Shown: piece by piece, positions 9,336 through 17,936 of the stretch
How the letters are laid out: every line of letters starts with the position of its first letter
How positions within the stretch are numbered: the first letter of the stretch is position 1
Source: RGIG3513 sp045658985
GTDB taxonomy: Bacteria; Bacillota; Clostridia; Oscillospirales; Butyricicoccaceae
Direction of reading: 5' to 3'
Length of the DNA: 64,000 nt
NCBI GenBank assembly: GCA_045658985.1
Contig: JAZOWC010000066.1
Location: 1 to 64,000, forward strand
Program-made: the position numbers and the translations under genes
Notes under the pieces: model-generated
Databases searched by the model: none
The model's input: the letters and a program-made list of their open reading frames with translations, nothing else
Told to the model about the DNA's origin: nothing

Positions 9336-10823
9336 TTACAGGATCTGTGCGGGGCGGAGCACGAAGAAGGAGTGCTTGCTCAGCAGGCTCTCGACCAGCA
9401 CCTGAGCCTTGACACCGTCTGCTCTGCCGATACATGATGCAAACTTGCCCTCGCCGGTGCACATCCATGCCTGAGCGGTCTTGCTTGTGCCGTCTTCGGA
9501 GTAGACCACAACGTCGCCTGCCTCAAGATCGCAGGCTCTGACCTCACGGGTACGGACGGGAGCAAAAGCGCGGTTGGTCTGCATATTCTTGCCGCCGTAG
9601 AGGTTGGGAATAAGCATTGCCCGCACGCCGCTGCGGTCGGGAATGACCACCTGAGTGTCGATCTGAGACTCGCACATCATCTGTGCCATCAGCTCCTTGA
9701 GGCTGTCGCAGGGCAGGCCAAAGCCGAGGGCGGTCTTGTAGATCTCCTTGATATACAGCCACTTGCTCTCGCAGTCGCAATCAGCACCGGCGGCCTCTAT
9801 GGCCTGCTTCTGCTCGCAGGTCAGGCGCTTGCCCACCAGAGTATTGAGAGGACAGAGGGTAAAGCCGTTGATGACGCACTTGTCGGCAACGATCATATCG
9901 CGGCTGTCATCGGTCACCTTGACTGTGTAGCTGAAAGAGCCCTTCTGATAGGGAGCGAGGAGCATCTTGCTCTCAGTCTTGCCGCGGACAAGCTCGGTGC
10001 CCTCGGGGATGCTGTCGCAAACGTTGACCTCGCGCACAACGGTATCCTTGTTGAACACCTCGACAAAGTACTCGATCTCATCGTTCTTCTGTACGTTCTT
10101 GCCGGCGGAAACCGAGCAGGTTTTTTCGGCTACTAGGTTCTGCATACCCTTTACGCGGGCGATGGCAGAGGGCAGAACCTCAGTGTCCTCACCGTAGGGG
10201 CGCAGGATAGCAAAACGGGTCTCTTTGCGGCTGAAATAGGAGCCCCATGCGGGGGTGCCGTCGGGGTTTTCTTTGAAGAAGTCCTCAATATGAGCCTCCT
10301 CAATGCCGCCGTAAGGCTCTCTCTTGTCAACGCCGGTCACGTAGCTGTAGTCACCGCCGCCCTGAATGCTGCGGAAGGTGCAGTGAAGCAGATTGCCATC
10401 GCCCACGTGGAGCATAATATGGCCGTTCTTCTCCCCCTGATGACGGCAGATGACTGCGTCACCGGGTCTCAGCTCGTCGAGGAAGGCTTTTTTGATAGCG
10501 TCGCGCTGCTCTTTTGTCTCCTCGTAGGTGTTGACATGGTAGAAAACGCGGATATTCTCCAGATCGATCAGCTCTGCGGTCTGATCGGCCTCCAGCTCGA
10601 TGCCAAAGGTCTGATAATATACCGAATATACAAAGGAGCTGCAGTCCAGATGCAGGGTGTTCTGACGGTTGCCGTACTCGGGGGGCATACCCTTCTGGCG
10701 GCGCTCCTCGCGGACACTGCCCGAACGGTTGAGGAACAGCTGATCGTACTGAACGTAGACTCCTCTGTCAAAATATGCTCTCGCGGTGGCAGAAAGCGCC
10801 TCAAGCTTGATGTCTTTTTCCAT
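9336..10823 (-). CDS. Cytoplasmic-type NlpC/P60 protein with dead second domain (copy 2)
   Basis: 495 residues, no signal peptide (starts MEKDIKLEALSATARAYFDRG). NlpC/P60 domain about 1-215 with LDCSSFVYSVYY (nucleophile), PGDAVICR, NGHIMLHVG and LLHCT; all three catalytic positions are present. A DUF11-like domain follows (about 235-315; IPEGTELVRG), then a Cys-containing linker with LTCEQKQAIEAA and CDCESKW, then the degenerate NlpC-like domain (about 385-495) with IPNLYGGKN in place of the Cys motif and no His. It is a close paralogue of the next gene (15 bases apart) and shares an operon with alr and ald. With no export signal it would act on imported cell-wall peptides, as YkfC does in Bacillus; this is inference. 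RBS AGGAGG. Confidence 0.85.
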   Translation of the reverse strand: MEKDIKLEALSATARAYFDRGVYVQYDQLFLNRSGSVREERRQKGMPPEYGNRQNTLHLDCSSFVYSVYYQTFGIELEADQTAELIDLENIRVFYHVNTYEETKEQRDAIKKAFLDELRPGDAVICRHQGEKNGHIMLHVGDGNLLHCTFRSIQGGGDYSYVTGVDKREPYGGIEEAHIEDFFKENPDGTPAWGSYFSRKETRFAILRPYGEDTEVLPSAIARVKGMQNLVAEKTCSVSAGKNVQKNDEIEYFVEVFNKDTVVREVNVCDSIPEGTELVRGKTESKMLLAPYQKGSFSYTVKVTDDSRDMIVADKCVINGFTLCPLNTLVGKRLTCEQKQAIEAAGADCDCESKWLYIKEIYKTALGFGLPCDSLKELMAQMMCESQIDTQVVIPDRSGVRAMLIPNLYGGKNMQTNRAFAPVRTREVRACDLEAGDVVVYSEDGTSKTAQAWMCTGEGKFASCIGRADGVKAQVLVESLLSKHSFFVLRPAQIL

Positions 10824-10838
10824 AATTTACGCCTCCTG

Positions 10839-12323
10839 TCACATTACCAGTGCAGGACGGAGCACAAAGAAGGAGTGCTGTCCCAGCATACTGTCGATAA
10901 CGGCAAATGCATCTTTGCCCTCCACGATACCGCCGGAGGATGCCAGTCTGCCCTCGCCTATGCAGAGCCACACCTGTACGCTGTGCTCCTCATCACCCTT
11001 GAGCACCAGAATATCGCCTATATCAAAGTGATAGGTGCGGGGCTCTCTCACTCTCACGGGAGGAGCAAAGTCAAAGTTGGTCTCCATATTCTTGCCGCCG
11101 TAGAGGCTGGGCACCAGCATAGCTCTGATACCCTCGCTGCGGTCGGGAATAACCACCTGAGTGTCGATCTTGGACTCGCGCACCATCTCGGCCATAGCCT
11201 CGCAGGTACGGTCAAAGGGCATATCAAAGCCGAGAGCATTCTTGTAGACGGCTTTGACGAACTTCCACTTGCAGCCGCAGTCGCATACCGACTGTGCGGC
11301 CTCGGCTACAGCCTGCTTCTGCTCACAGGTGAGATGATTGCCCACCATAACGTTGTGAGGACAGAGGGTAAAGCCGTTGACCACGCACTGATCGGCAGTG
11401 ATCAGCTTGCGGTCGGCGTCAACCACCTTGACGGTATAGCTGACGGCACGTTTTTCGTAACCGGACAGCAGAATATTGTGCTCAAGCTTGCCGCAAACAT
11501 GCTCTGTGCCCTCGGGCACGGCGTCGGTAATGGCGATCTCGCGGGGCTCCATGCTCTTGTTGGTGATCTCGATGTAGTACTCGATCTCGTCCCCTGCTGC
11601 CACTGTATGACCTGCGGGGATGGAGCAGTATTTTTCGACTACGATGTTCTTGATGCCATTTACACGGGCGACAGCTGCGGGCAGAACCTCGTCATTCTCG
11701 CCGTAGGGGCGCAGAATGGCAAAGCGGCTTACTCGCTCGGCAAACAGACAGGTATTGTACATTGTGCCGTCTTCACCCTCGGCAAAGTATTCCTCAAGCT
11801 GGTTGATCTTCATACCGCCTGCGGGCTCGAGGGTGTCGCGCTTTTCGGCATAGACGTAGTCGCCGCCCGTTCTGCCGGTGCAGTGGATGATCTTGCCATC
11901 CCCTGCGTAGAACATAATATGACCGTTCTGCTCGTTGGTCAGACGGTAGATGATGGCGTCACCGGGCTTGAGCTCGTCCATAAATGCTTTTTTGACCTTG
12001 GCGCGCTCTTCCCGGGTCTCGTTGTGGGTGACGGTGTAGTAGAAGGGGCGGATGTCCTCGAGGGCAATAAGGCTCTCGGTCAGGTCGGCCTTCAGCTCGA
12101 TGCCGAAGGTCTGATAATAAACGGTATACACAAAGGAGCTGCAGTCCAGATGCAGGGTGTTCTGTCTGGTTGCATACTCGGGGGGCATACCCTTCTGTCT
12201 GCGCTCGTCGCGGACGCTGCCCGAACGGTTCATTGTGCGCTGATCGTACTGAACGTACGTTCCGCGGTCAAAATAAGCCTGTGCGGTGGCGCAGAGAGCG
12301 TCAAGTTTGATGTTTGCTGCCAT
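10839..12323 (-). CDS. Cytoplasmic-type NlpC/P60 protein with dead second domain (copy 1)
   Basis: 494 residues, no signal peptide. Same order of domains as its neighbour: NlpC/P60 (LDCSSFVYTVYY, PGDAIIYR, NGHIMFYAG, IIHCT), DUF11-like (about 235-315; VPEGTEHVCG), linker with LTCEQKQAVAEAAQ, and a last domain with VPSLYGGKN that lacks the catalytic Cys and His. The start ATG is 3 bases after the alr stop codon, so translation is probably coupled to alr. The pair looks like a tandem duplication. Likely substrates are short murein peptides; which bond is cut cannot be told from sequence alone. Confidence 0.85.
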   Translation of the reverse strand: MAANIKLDALCATAQAYFDRGTYVQYDQRTMNRSGSVRDERRQKGMPPEYATRQNTLHLDCSSFVYTVYYQTFGIELKADLTESLIALEDIRPFYYTVTHNETREERAKVKKAFMDELKPGDAIIYRLTNEQNGHIMFYAGDGKIIHCTGRTGGDYVYAEKRDTLEPAGGMKINQLEEYFAEGEDGTMYNTCLFAERVSRFAILRPYGENDEVLPAAVARVNGIKNIVVEKYCSIPAGHTVAAGDEIEYYIEITNKSMEPREIAITDAVPEGTEHVCGKLEHNILLSGYEKRAVSYTVKVVDADRKLITADQCVVNGFTLCPHNVMVGNHLTCEQKQAVAEAAQSVCDCGCKWKFVKAVYKNALGFDMPFDRTCEAMAEMVRESKIDTQVVIPDRSEGIRAMLVPSLYGGKNMETNFDFAPPVRVREPRTYHFDIGDILVLKGDEEHSVQVWLCIGEGRLASSGGIVEGKDAFAVIDSMLGQHSFFVLRPALVM

Positions 12324-12326
12324 AAT

Positions 12327-13460
12327 TTAGTCCCTCAAAAGCATATCGTCGCAGTAGATTTCTTTGCCGTCCTCGATATAGATACGGGGTACGCGCTTAT
12401 GTACCTGGATCTGCATATTGCTCAGGCCGAGGCCGGAAGCGGTTCTGACATCAAAGAAGTTCATGCCTGCGCCGCCGTAAACGTCGACCTTGTCACCGAC
12501 CTTGACGCCGGGAACGTGGGTAACGTCAACAAAGCACATATCCATGCAGAAGTTGCCGGTGTACTCGCACTTGACGCCGTTGATGCCAACCCAGCCAACG
12601 TGGTTGGAGAGAGCTTTGGGGATACCGTCGGCATAGCCGTAGGGCAGAGTTGCGATGAGACGGTCGTGATCGGCGGGATCAAGCAGGTCGTAGCCCATAC
12701 CCTCGCCTGCGGGAACGGTGTGGATACGGACGATCTCGCTCTGAACGCTCATAATGGGCTGGATTGCCTCGGTGCCGGGAACGTTGAGGCAGAAGCCGGA
12801 GGTGATAGAGCCGGTACGGCACATATCATAACGCATATGGGGGTACTTGATAGCGCTCTTGCCGTTGCAGATGTGGCGGAACTTGAAGGTCACGCCGCGA
12901 TCCTCGCACATCTTGAGGAATGCTTTGAACTTGGTGTGCTGCATCTCGTCGTGCTCTGCATCCAGCTGTGCCATATGGGTAAAGATACCCTCGATCTGCA
13001 GAGAGGGCAAAAGGGTAATCTTCTTGACCTCGTCGGCGGCGGCCTCGGTGACCTCAAAGCCCAGACGGTTCATGCCTGTGTCAAGCTTGATGTAGATCTT
13101 GGCATTGAGGCCCATGTCGGACAGGATCTTGGCCTGCTCGTAGCTGTAGATAGCCTGGGTGATGTTGTTCTCTGCGGGGTAGCGCAGAAGTCTGTCGGGG
13201 GTGTAGCCGAGGATGAGGATGTCGCCGTCCTTGTTGACTTTGCGAAGCTCCAGAGCCTCGTTGAGTGCGGCGACGGCAAAGTACTTGTAGCCGCGCTTGA
13301 GCATATGCTTCATGACCTGAACTGCGCCGTGGCCGTAAGCGTCGGCCTTGAGCACTGCCATAATCTCGCACTCGCCATTTATCTTATCCTTGAGGGTCTC
13401 AAGGTTTTTGTCCATCTGATCGAAGTTAACATAACATACGGTTGATCTCAAACAATCCAT
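12327..13460 (-). CDS. alr: Alanine racemase
   Basis: 377 residues from the ATG at 13460, chosen because AAGGAGATCACC precedes it; the longer ORF to 13607 runs through a hairpin and the end of ald. PLP enzyme that interconverts L- and D-alanine. The PLP lysine is Lys38 in AVLKADAYGHG, and the catalytic Tyr of the C-terminal domain is in LPYGYADG. Length is normal for the family. It lies between alanine dehydrogenase and two NlpC/P60 genes, so besides supplying D-Ala for the wall it may convert D-Ala released from murein peptides into L-Ala for Ald. Confident assignment. Confidence 0.95.
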   Translation of the reverse strand: MDCLRSTVCYVNFDQMDKNLETLKDKINGECEIMAVLKADAYGHGAVQVMKHMLKRGYKYFAVAALNEALELRKVNKDGDILILGYTPDRLLRYPAENNITQAIYSYEQAKILSDMGLNAKIYIKLDTGMNRLGFEVTEAAADEVKKITLLPSLQIEGIFTHMAQLDAEHDEMQHTKFKAFLKMCEDRGVTFKFRHICNGKSAIKYPHMRYDMCRTGSITSGFCLNVPGTEAIQPIMSVQSEIVRIHTVPAGEGMGYDLLDPADHDRLIATLPYGYADGIPKALSNHVGWVGINGVKCEYTGNFCMDMCFVDVTHVPGVKVGDKVDVYGGAGMNFFDVRTASGLGLSNMQIQVHKRVPRIYIEDGKEIYCDDMLLRD

Positions 13461-13479
13461 GGTGATCTCCTTTTCTTGC

Positions 13480-13518
13480 AAAAACGGTCTGCCGAAAATA
13501 TAAACTTTCGGCAGACCG
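13480..13518 (-). terminator. Hairpin (terminator or attenuator) between ald and alr
   Basis: 13-bp perfect stem (13485-13497 with 13506-13518), 8-base loop, followed by T5 on the minus strand. It ends about 20 bases before the alr ATG, leaving no room for a promoter after it, so alr and the NlpC genes would depend on read-through. Confidence 0.75.
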
Positions 13519-13536
13519 CTGCAATTAGATTTTGAC

Positions 13537-14703
13537 TTAGAGCTTGATGAAGTTGTCGCTCTTTGTGGTGGTTGCGGGGGGAGCGGGATCCAGCTTGCGG
13601 TCAGCAATGCCGAGGATGTCCTCAGGCTTGATCCAGGGACGGCCCTGAATGCCGGAGGTCTCTTCGTGGGTCAGGTAACCCTTGTAAGCTGTGAGGGAGC
13701 GGCGGATGTAACCGTCACGTACGCAAGCCTCGGTCAGACCGTTGTTCATGATGCTGAGCAGCATGGGCAGAGTCTCGCCTGCCAGAGCAACGGAGGTGGA
13801 GTGTGCGACAGCACCGGGGATGTTGGAAACGCAGTAGTGAACTACGCCGTTAACAACATAACGGGGATTGTCGTGATGGGTCTCGTGGCTGGACTCGATG
13901 CAGCCGGGATCGTCGTTGGAGATGTCAACGAGGACGGAGCCGGGCTCCATCAGCTTGAGCATTTCCTTGGTGATCAGGAAGTCCTTGCGCTGCTTGGGCC
14001 ACTTGACGCAGTTGATGATCATATCGGTCTGGGGCAGAACAGAAGCGATGGTCTGCTGGGTGCAGAACATGGTGTTGATCTTCTGCTCGTAACGGTCGCT
14101 CAGAGTCTTGAGCAGGCCGGGGTTGATGTCCATAACGGTGACATTAGCGCCCAGAGCGTACAGAACGGACAGAGCACCCTGGCCAACGATACCGCCGCCC
14201 ATGATGACAACGTTCATACCGGGAGCGCCGGCGAAACCGCCAACGAACTTGCCCTTACCGCCGTTGATGCTCAGCATGGACTCGAGGCCGAACAGAGCAC
14301 CCTGCTTACCAGCAGCTTCACAGTTGGGGGAGCCCCAGCGGTGGCTGTCTTCAGCGGTGATAGCGATGCACTTGCTGTCCAGAATAGCCTGAACTTCTTC
14401 GGGATGTCCGGCGGGATGGATGCAGCAGTAGATCATCTGATTCTCTTTGAGGTAGCCGAACTCGGAGGGATCGATCTCCTTGACCTTTGCCAGGAAATCA
14501 CACTTGTCCCACAGTTCCTTTGCGGTGTCGCAGATGGTAGCGCCCATCTTTGCGTAAGCTTCGTTGGAGAAGCCAGCGCCCTTACCGGCATCCTTCTCTA
14601 CGAGAACGGTGTGGCCGGCAGCTGCGATGGAAGCGACTTCCAGAGGAGTACAAATTACTCGATTTTCGCCTTCCTTGATGTCTTTAAGAACACCGAATAC
14701 CAT
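13537..14703 (-). CDS. ald: Alanine dehydrogenase
   Basis: 388 residues. NAD-dependent oxidative deamination of L-alanine to pyruvate and ammonium. The N-terminal AlaDh/PNT domain has ENRVICTPLEV and KVKEIDPSEF; the Rossmann segment has VVIMGGGIVGQGA followed by VTVMDIN, and the typical DISNDDPGCIESS stretch lies near residue 250. The C-terminal 30 residues are extended and low-complexity (PAPPATTTKS). It follows oppF by 49 bases with only a weak promoter between, and precedes alr, consistent with use of alanine from imported peptides as carbon and nitrogen source. RBS AAAAAGGAG. Confidence 0.92.
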   Translation of the reverse strand: MVFGVLKDIKEGENRVICTPLEVASIAAAGHTVLVEKDAGKGAGFSNEAYAKMGATICDTAKELWDKCDFLAKVKEIDPSEFGYLKENQMIYCCIHPAGHPEEVQAILDSKCIAITAEDSHRWGSPNCEAAGKQGALFGLESMLSINGGKGKFVGGFAGAPGMNVVIMGGGIVGQGALSVLYALGANVTVMDINPGLLKTLSDRYEQKINTMFCTQQTIASVLPQTDMIINCVKWPKQRKDFLITKEMLKLMEPGSVLVDISNDDPGCIESSHETHHDNPRYVVNGVVHYCVSNIPGAVAHSTSVALAGETLPMLLSIMNNGLTEACVRDGYIRRSLTAYKGYLTHEETSGIQGRPWIKPEDILGIADRKLDPAPPATTTKSDNFIKL

Positions 14704-14721
14704 AATTATTTCTCCTTTTTA

Positions 14722-14750
14722 ATTATAATAGGTATGTGTTAGTGTATTAA
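14722..14750 (-). promoter_or_regulatory. Possible internal promoter before ald
   Basis: A perfect TATAAT (14722-14727) with a weak TTAATA 17 bases upstream (14745-14750), just after oppF. It could boost ald independently of the opp promoter. Confidence 0.35.
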
Positions 14751-14752
14751 AA

Positions 14753-15739
14753 TTACTCGCCCTTGAGGGTTGCTTCGATCTCGGCAACCTCAGCCTGGTA
14801 TGCGGGATACTCAGCGTCAGAGCAGTATACGAAGTGGTTGGGTCTGACCTCGAAGTAGTGGGGCTTGTTCTCGCCCTCATCGTACTTGTGAACCTTGGAG
14901 TTGTAGGAGATACGCTTTCTTCTACGCTCGTGGTTGGGGTCGGGCTGAGGAATAGCGGAGAGCAGAGACTTGGTGTAGGGATGCAGGGGGTAGTTGAACA
15001 GCTCGTCGCACTCTGCCAGCTCAACCAGCTTGCCGAAGTACATGATACCGATACGATCGGAGAAGTACTTAACAACGGACAGGTTGTGAGCGATGAAGAG
15101 GATGGTAAGACCGTACTCTTCCTTCAGATCGTTCAGCAGGTTGATGACCTGTGCCTGAACAGAAACGTCCAGAGCGGAAACAGGCTCGTCAGCGATGATC
15201 ATCTTGGGGTTGGTAACCAGAGCACGTGCGATACCGATACGCTGTCTCTGACCGCCGGAGAACTCATGGGGATAACGGGTTGCGTGCTCCTCCATCAGAC
15301 CGACCTTCTTCAGCATATCGCAGACGATACGATGACGCTCTTCGGGATCCTTGACGCCACGGATCTTCAGACCTTCGCCGATGATCTCCTGAACGGTCAT
15401 ACGGGGGTTCAGAGATGCGATAGGATCCTGGAAGATCATAGCGATGTTGCTGGTAATGTACTTACGCAGCTCGTTGGTCATCTTGCCGTGGAGAGCCTTG
15501 CCCTCGAAGTAAACCTCACCGCCGGTGGGGTTGTACAGACGGATAAGGGTACGGCCGGTAGTGGTCTTACCGCAGCCGGACTCGCCAACCAGACCGAAGG
15601 TCTCGCCGCGACGGACAGTAAAGCTGACATCGTCAACAGCCTTGACTCTGTGGGTTCTGCCGCGCTTTTTGGTGGTGAAGTGCATTACAAGGTTCTTAAC
15701 TTCCAATACGACTTCTTTGTTGTTGATCTCACTTGCCAT
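14753..15739 (-). CDS. oppF: Oligopeptide/dipeptide ABC transporter ATP-binding protein (OppF type)
   Basis: 328 residues. One of two ATPases that drive peptide import through OppBC. Walker A GESGCGKTT, signature FSGGQRQRIGIARAL, Walker B IIADEPVSALD, and the C-terminal oligopeptide-transporter extension (about 235-328) with HPYTKSLLSAIPQPDP. The start overlaps the end of oppD by 11 bases. Last gene of the transporter block. The peptide specificity (Opp, Dpp or murein peptide) cannot be read from the ATPase. Confidence 0.93.
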   Translation of the reverse strand: MASEINNKEVVLEVKNLVMHFTTKKRGRTHRVKAVDDVSFTVRRGETFGLVGESGCGKTTTGRTLIRLYNPTGGEVYFEGKALHGKMTNELRKYITSNIAMIFQDPIASLNPRMTVQEIIGEGLKIRGVKDPEERHRIVCDMLKKVGLMEEHATRYPHEFSGGQRQRIGIARALVTNPKMIIADEPVSALDVSVQAQVINLLNDLKEEYGLTILFIAHNLSVVKYFSDRIGIMYFGKLVELAECDELFNYPLHPYTKSLLSAIPQPDPNHERRRKRISYNSKVHKYDEGENKPHYFEVRPNHFVYCSDAEYPAYQAEVAEIEATLKGE

Positions 15740-16778
15740 ACTTCTCTTCCGCCTCCTTCATACGCTTAATTCTGTTCTTGAGGATTTCGGGCATCTCGAC
15801 CTTGGGTGCATCGGGATGCAGCAGCCATGTTGCTGCGTAGTGGGTATCAGACAGCTGGAAGTAGGGGGGATCTTCCTCAAAGTCGAGAGCAAGTGCATAC
15901 TTGTTACGTGCTGCAAATGCGTCGCCCTTGGGAGGAGCAAGCATGTTGGGGGGAGCACCGGGGATAGCGAACAGCTTCTCCTTGGTGTCCAGGTCAGGCA
16001 TGGAGGAGAGCAGAGCCCAGGTGTAGGGATGTGCGGGCTCGTAGAAGATCTCGTCAACAGTACCTGTCTCAACGATCTTACCTGCGTACATGACGCAGAT
16101 TCTGTCTGCCATGTTAGCAACAACGCCCATATCGTGGGTGATGAAGATAACGGATACGTTTGCCTTTTCCTTCATCTCGTTGATGAGGTCGAGGATCTGA
16201 GCCTGGATGGTAACGTCCAGAGCGGTGGTGGGCTCGTCGCAGACGAGGATGTCAGGGTCGGAAGCCAGAGCGATAGCGATAACGATACGCTGTCTCATAC
16301 CGCCGGAGAACTGGAAGGGATACTGCTCAAATCTGACTTCGGGCTCGGGGATACCGACAGCCTTCATCAGGTCGAGAGCCTTCTTCTTAGCCTCTGCCTT
16401 GGGCATCTTGAGGCTGAGGATCAGAGCTTCCATGATCTGCTTACCGATCTTCATGATGGGGTTCAGAGCGGACAGAGGATCCTGGAAAACCAGGGAGATC
16501 TTCTTACCGCGGATCTTGTAGAAGTCTTCTTCCTTGAACTTGACCATGTCCTTGCCTTCGTACCAGATCTCACCGTTCTCGATCATGCCGTTCTTGGGCA
16601 GGATACCGAGGACAGCCTTGGTAGTAACGGACTTACCGGAGCCGGACTCACCGACGATGCAGAGGGTCTCGCCCTTGAAGAGGTCGAAGCTGACGCCACG
16701 GACAGCCTGAACTTTACCGGCGTATGCTCTGAAGGATACGACCAGATCTTTTACCTGTAAAATAGGTTCCATATTCAT
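15729..16778 (-). CDS. oppD: Oligopeptide/dipeptide ABC transporter ATP-binding protein (OppD type)
   Basis: 349 residues. Walker A GESGSGKS, signature FSGGMRQRIVIAIAL, Walker B ILVCDEPTTALDV, H-loop FITHDMGVV and the C-terminal oligopeptide extension (HPYTWALLSSMPDLD). Forms the heterodimeric motor with OppF in the cytoplasm. The ATG lies 9 bases after oppC and has GGAGAA upstream. Codon use here has few rare codons, as expected for a well-expressed operon. Confidence 0.93.
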   Translation of the reverse strand: MNMEPILQVKDLVVSFRAYAGKVQAVRGVSFDLFKGETLCIVGESGSGKSVTTKAVLGILPKNGMIENGEIWYEGKDMVKFKEEDFYKIRGKKISLVFQDPLSALNPIMKIGKQIMEALILSLKMPKAEAKKKALDLMKAVGIPEPEVRFEQYPFQFSGGMRQRIVIAIALASDPDILVCDEPTTALDVTIQAQILDLINEMKEKANVSVIFITHDMGVVANMADRICVMYAGKIVETGTVDEIFYEPAHPYTWALLSSMPDLDTKEKLFAIPGAPPNMLAPPKGDAFAARNKYALALDFEEDPPYFQLSDTHYAATWLLHPDAPKVEMPEILKNRIKRMKEAEEKYGK

Positions 16779-16787
16779 TCTCCTTCC

Positions 16788-17936
16788 TTACGCGCCGCGC
16801 TGGGTGGGGTCAAATGCGTCACGCAGACCGTTAGCCAGCTGATTGAAGGCGATCATCAGAACAGAGATGACGATTGCGGGGAACCAAACCTGGTAGGGGT
16901 ACTGCATCAGAACCTTCTGACCGTCGGACAGAAGAATACCGATGGAGGTGTCAGGTGCCTGAACACCCAGACCGAGGTATGCCAGGAAGGACTCGGTGAA
17001 GATAGCCGAGGGGATAGCAATCATAGCTCTGGTGATGATGGGGCCTATGGAGTTGGGCAGGATGTGCTTGAAGATCAGAGCGAAGTCCTTAACACCCAGG
17101 GTACGTGCAGCGAGAACGTACTCGTAGCCCTTGAAGCGGTAGAACTGAGTTCTGATCATACGTGCTGTACCGATCCAGTTCTGGATCAGCAGTGCGAAGA
17201 TGATGGAGGTCAGACCCGCACCGAAGAACAGCATGAACAGAGTAACGATAACGATCTGAGGAATTGCGTTGATGATCTCGGTAATTCGCATCAGGATCAT
17301 ATCGACCCAGCCACCGTAGTAACCGGAGATAGAACCGTAAACCAGACCGATACATACGTTACAGAAAGTAGAAACGAAAGCGATGATCAGAGAGATACGG
17401 GAGCCCTTCCACAGACGGGTCCACATATCACGGCCGAGGTAGTCGGAACCCATCCAGTAGTAGGTGCCGGGCTCGATCTGCTTGTAGAGGTAGTAGTCAA
17501 CCTTAACGTCGACCATCTGGATGCCCTTAACAACACCTGCGGGGCGGGTCTTGAGGATACAGCCCTCGGGGTACTTGCTGGTGTCTTCCAGAGTGTCGCC
17601 ACGGCGGTTGGTCAGCCAGCGGCTGCCGTCAAAGATGCCCAGCTCGCAAAGTCCGGGGATTTTGGGAGGCAGGTTCTTGTTGTCGCCGTACTGGTCATTG
17701 TAGCCGTACTCGTTGAAGCTGGGGCCAAAGATTGCAAGGATGATCATTATAGCAATGATAACGAATGCAACCAGAGAGGACTTGTTGCGGCAGAAGCGGA
17801 TAGCAGCATCCTTCAGGAAGCCAACGGGCTTACCCTCAAACTTCTGGTCATGAATAGTCTCGTCGAGCTGAACAAGGGTAAGCTTGCTGGTATCAACAGA
17901 CTGATATTCGGGAGCATCAGGTGTAAATATCTTCAT
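16788..17936 (-). CDS. oppC: Oligopeptide ABC transporter permease (OppC type)
   Basis: 382 residues, longer than the usual 300. An N-terminal cytoplasmic stretch (1-50) precedes the first helix (about 52-70), then an unusually long external loop (about 75-170) before the binding-protein-dependent transport domain with five helices. The EAA cytoplasmic loop is seen as VLAARTLGVKDFALIFKH. The start overlaps the oppB stop by 4 bases (ATGA) and shares GGAGG with the end of oppB. The long first external loop could contact the binding protein or substrate; this is inference. Confidence 0.92.
   Translation of the reverse strand: MKIFTPDAPEYQSVDTSKLTLVQLDETIHDQKFEGKPVGFLKDAAIRFCRNKSSLVAFVIIAIMIILAIFGPSFNEYGYNDQYGDNKNLPPKIPGLCELGIFDGSRWLTNRRGDTLEDTSKYPEGCILKTRPAGVVKGIQMVDVKVDYYLYKQIEPGTYYWMGSDYLGRDMWTRLWKGSRISLIIAFVSTFCNVCIGLVYGSISGYYGGWVDMILMRITEIINAIPQIVIVTLFMLFFGAGLTSIIFALLIQNWIGTARMIRTQFYRFKGYEYVLAARTLGVKDFALIFKHILPNSIGPIITRAMIAIPSAIFTESFLAYLGLGVQAPDTSIGILLSDGQKVLMQYPYQVWFPAIVISVLMIAFNQLANGLRDAFDPTQRGA

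Noticed and set aside
10290..13445. 1051-codon open frame on the plus strand
   Set aside because: Antisense to two NlpC genes and alr across their boundaries; no family motifs.
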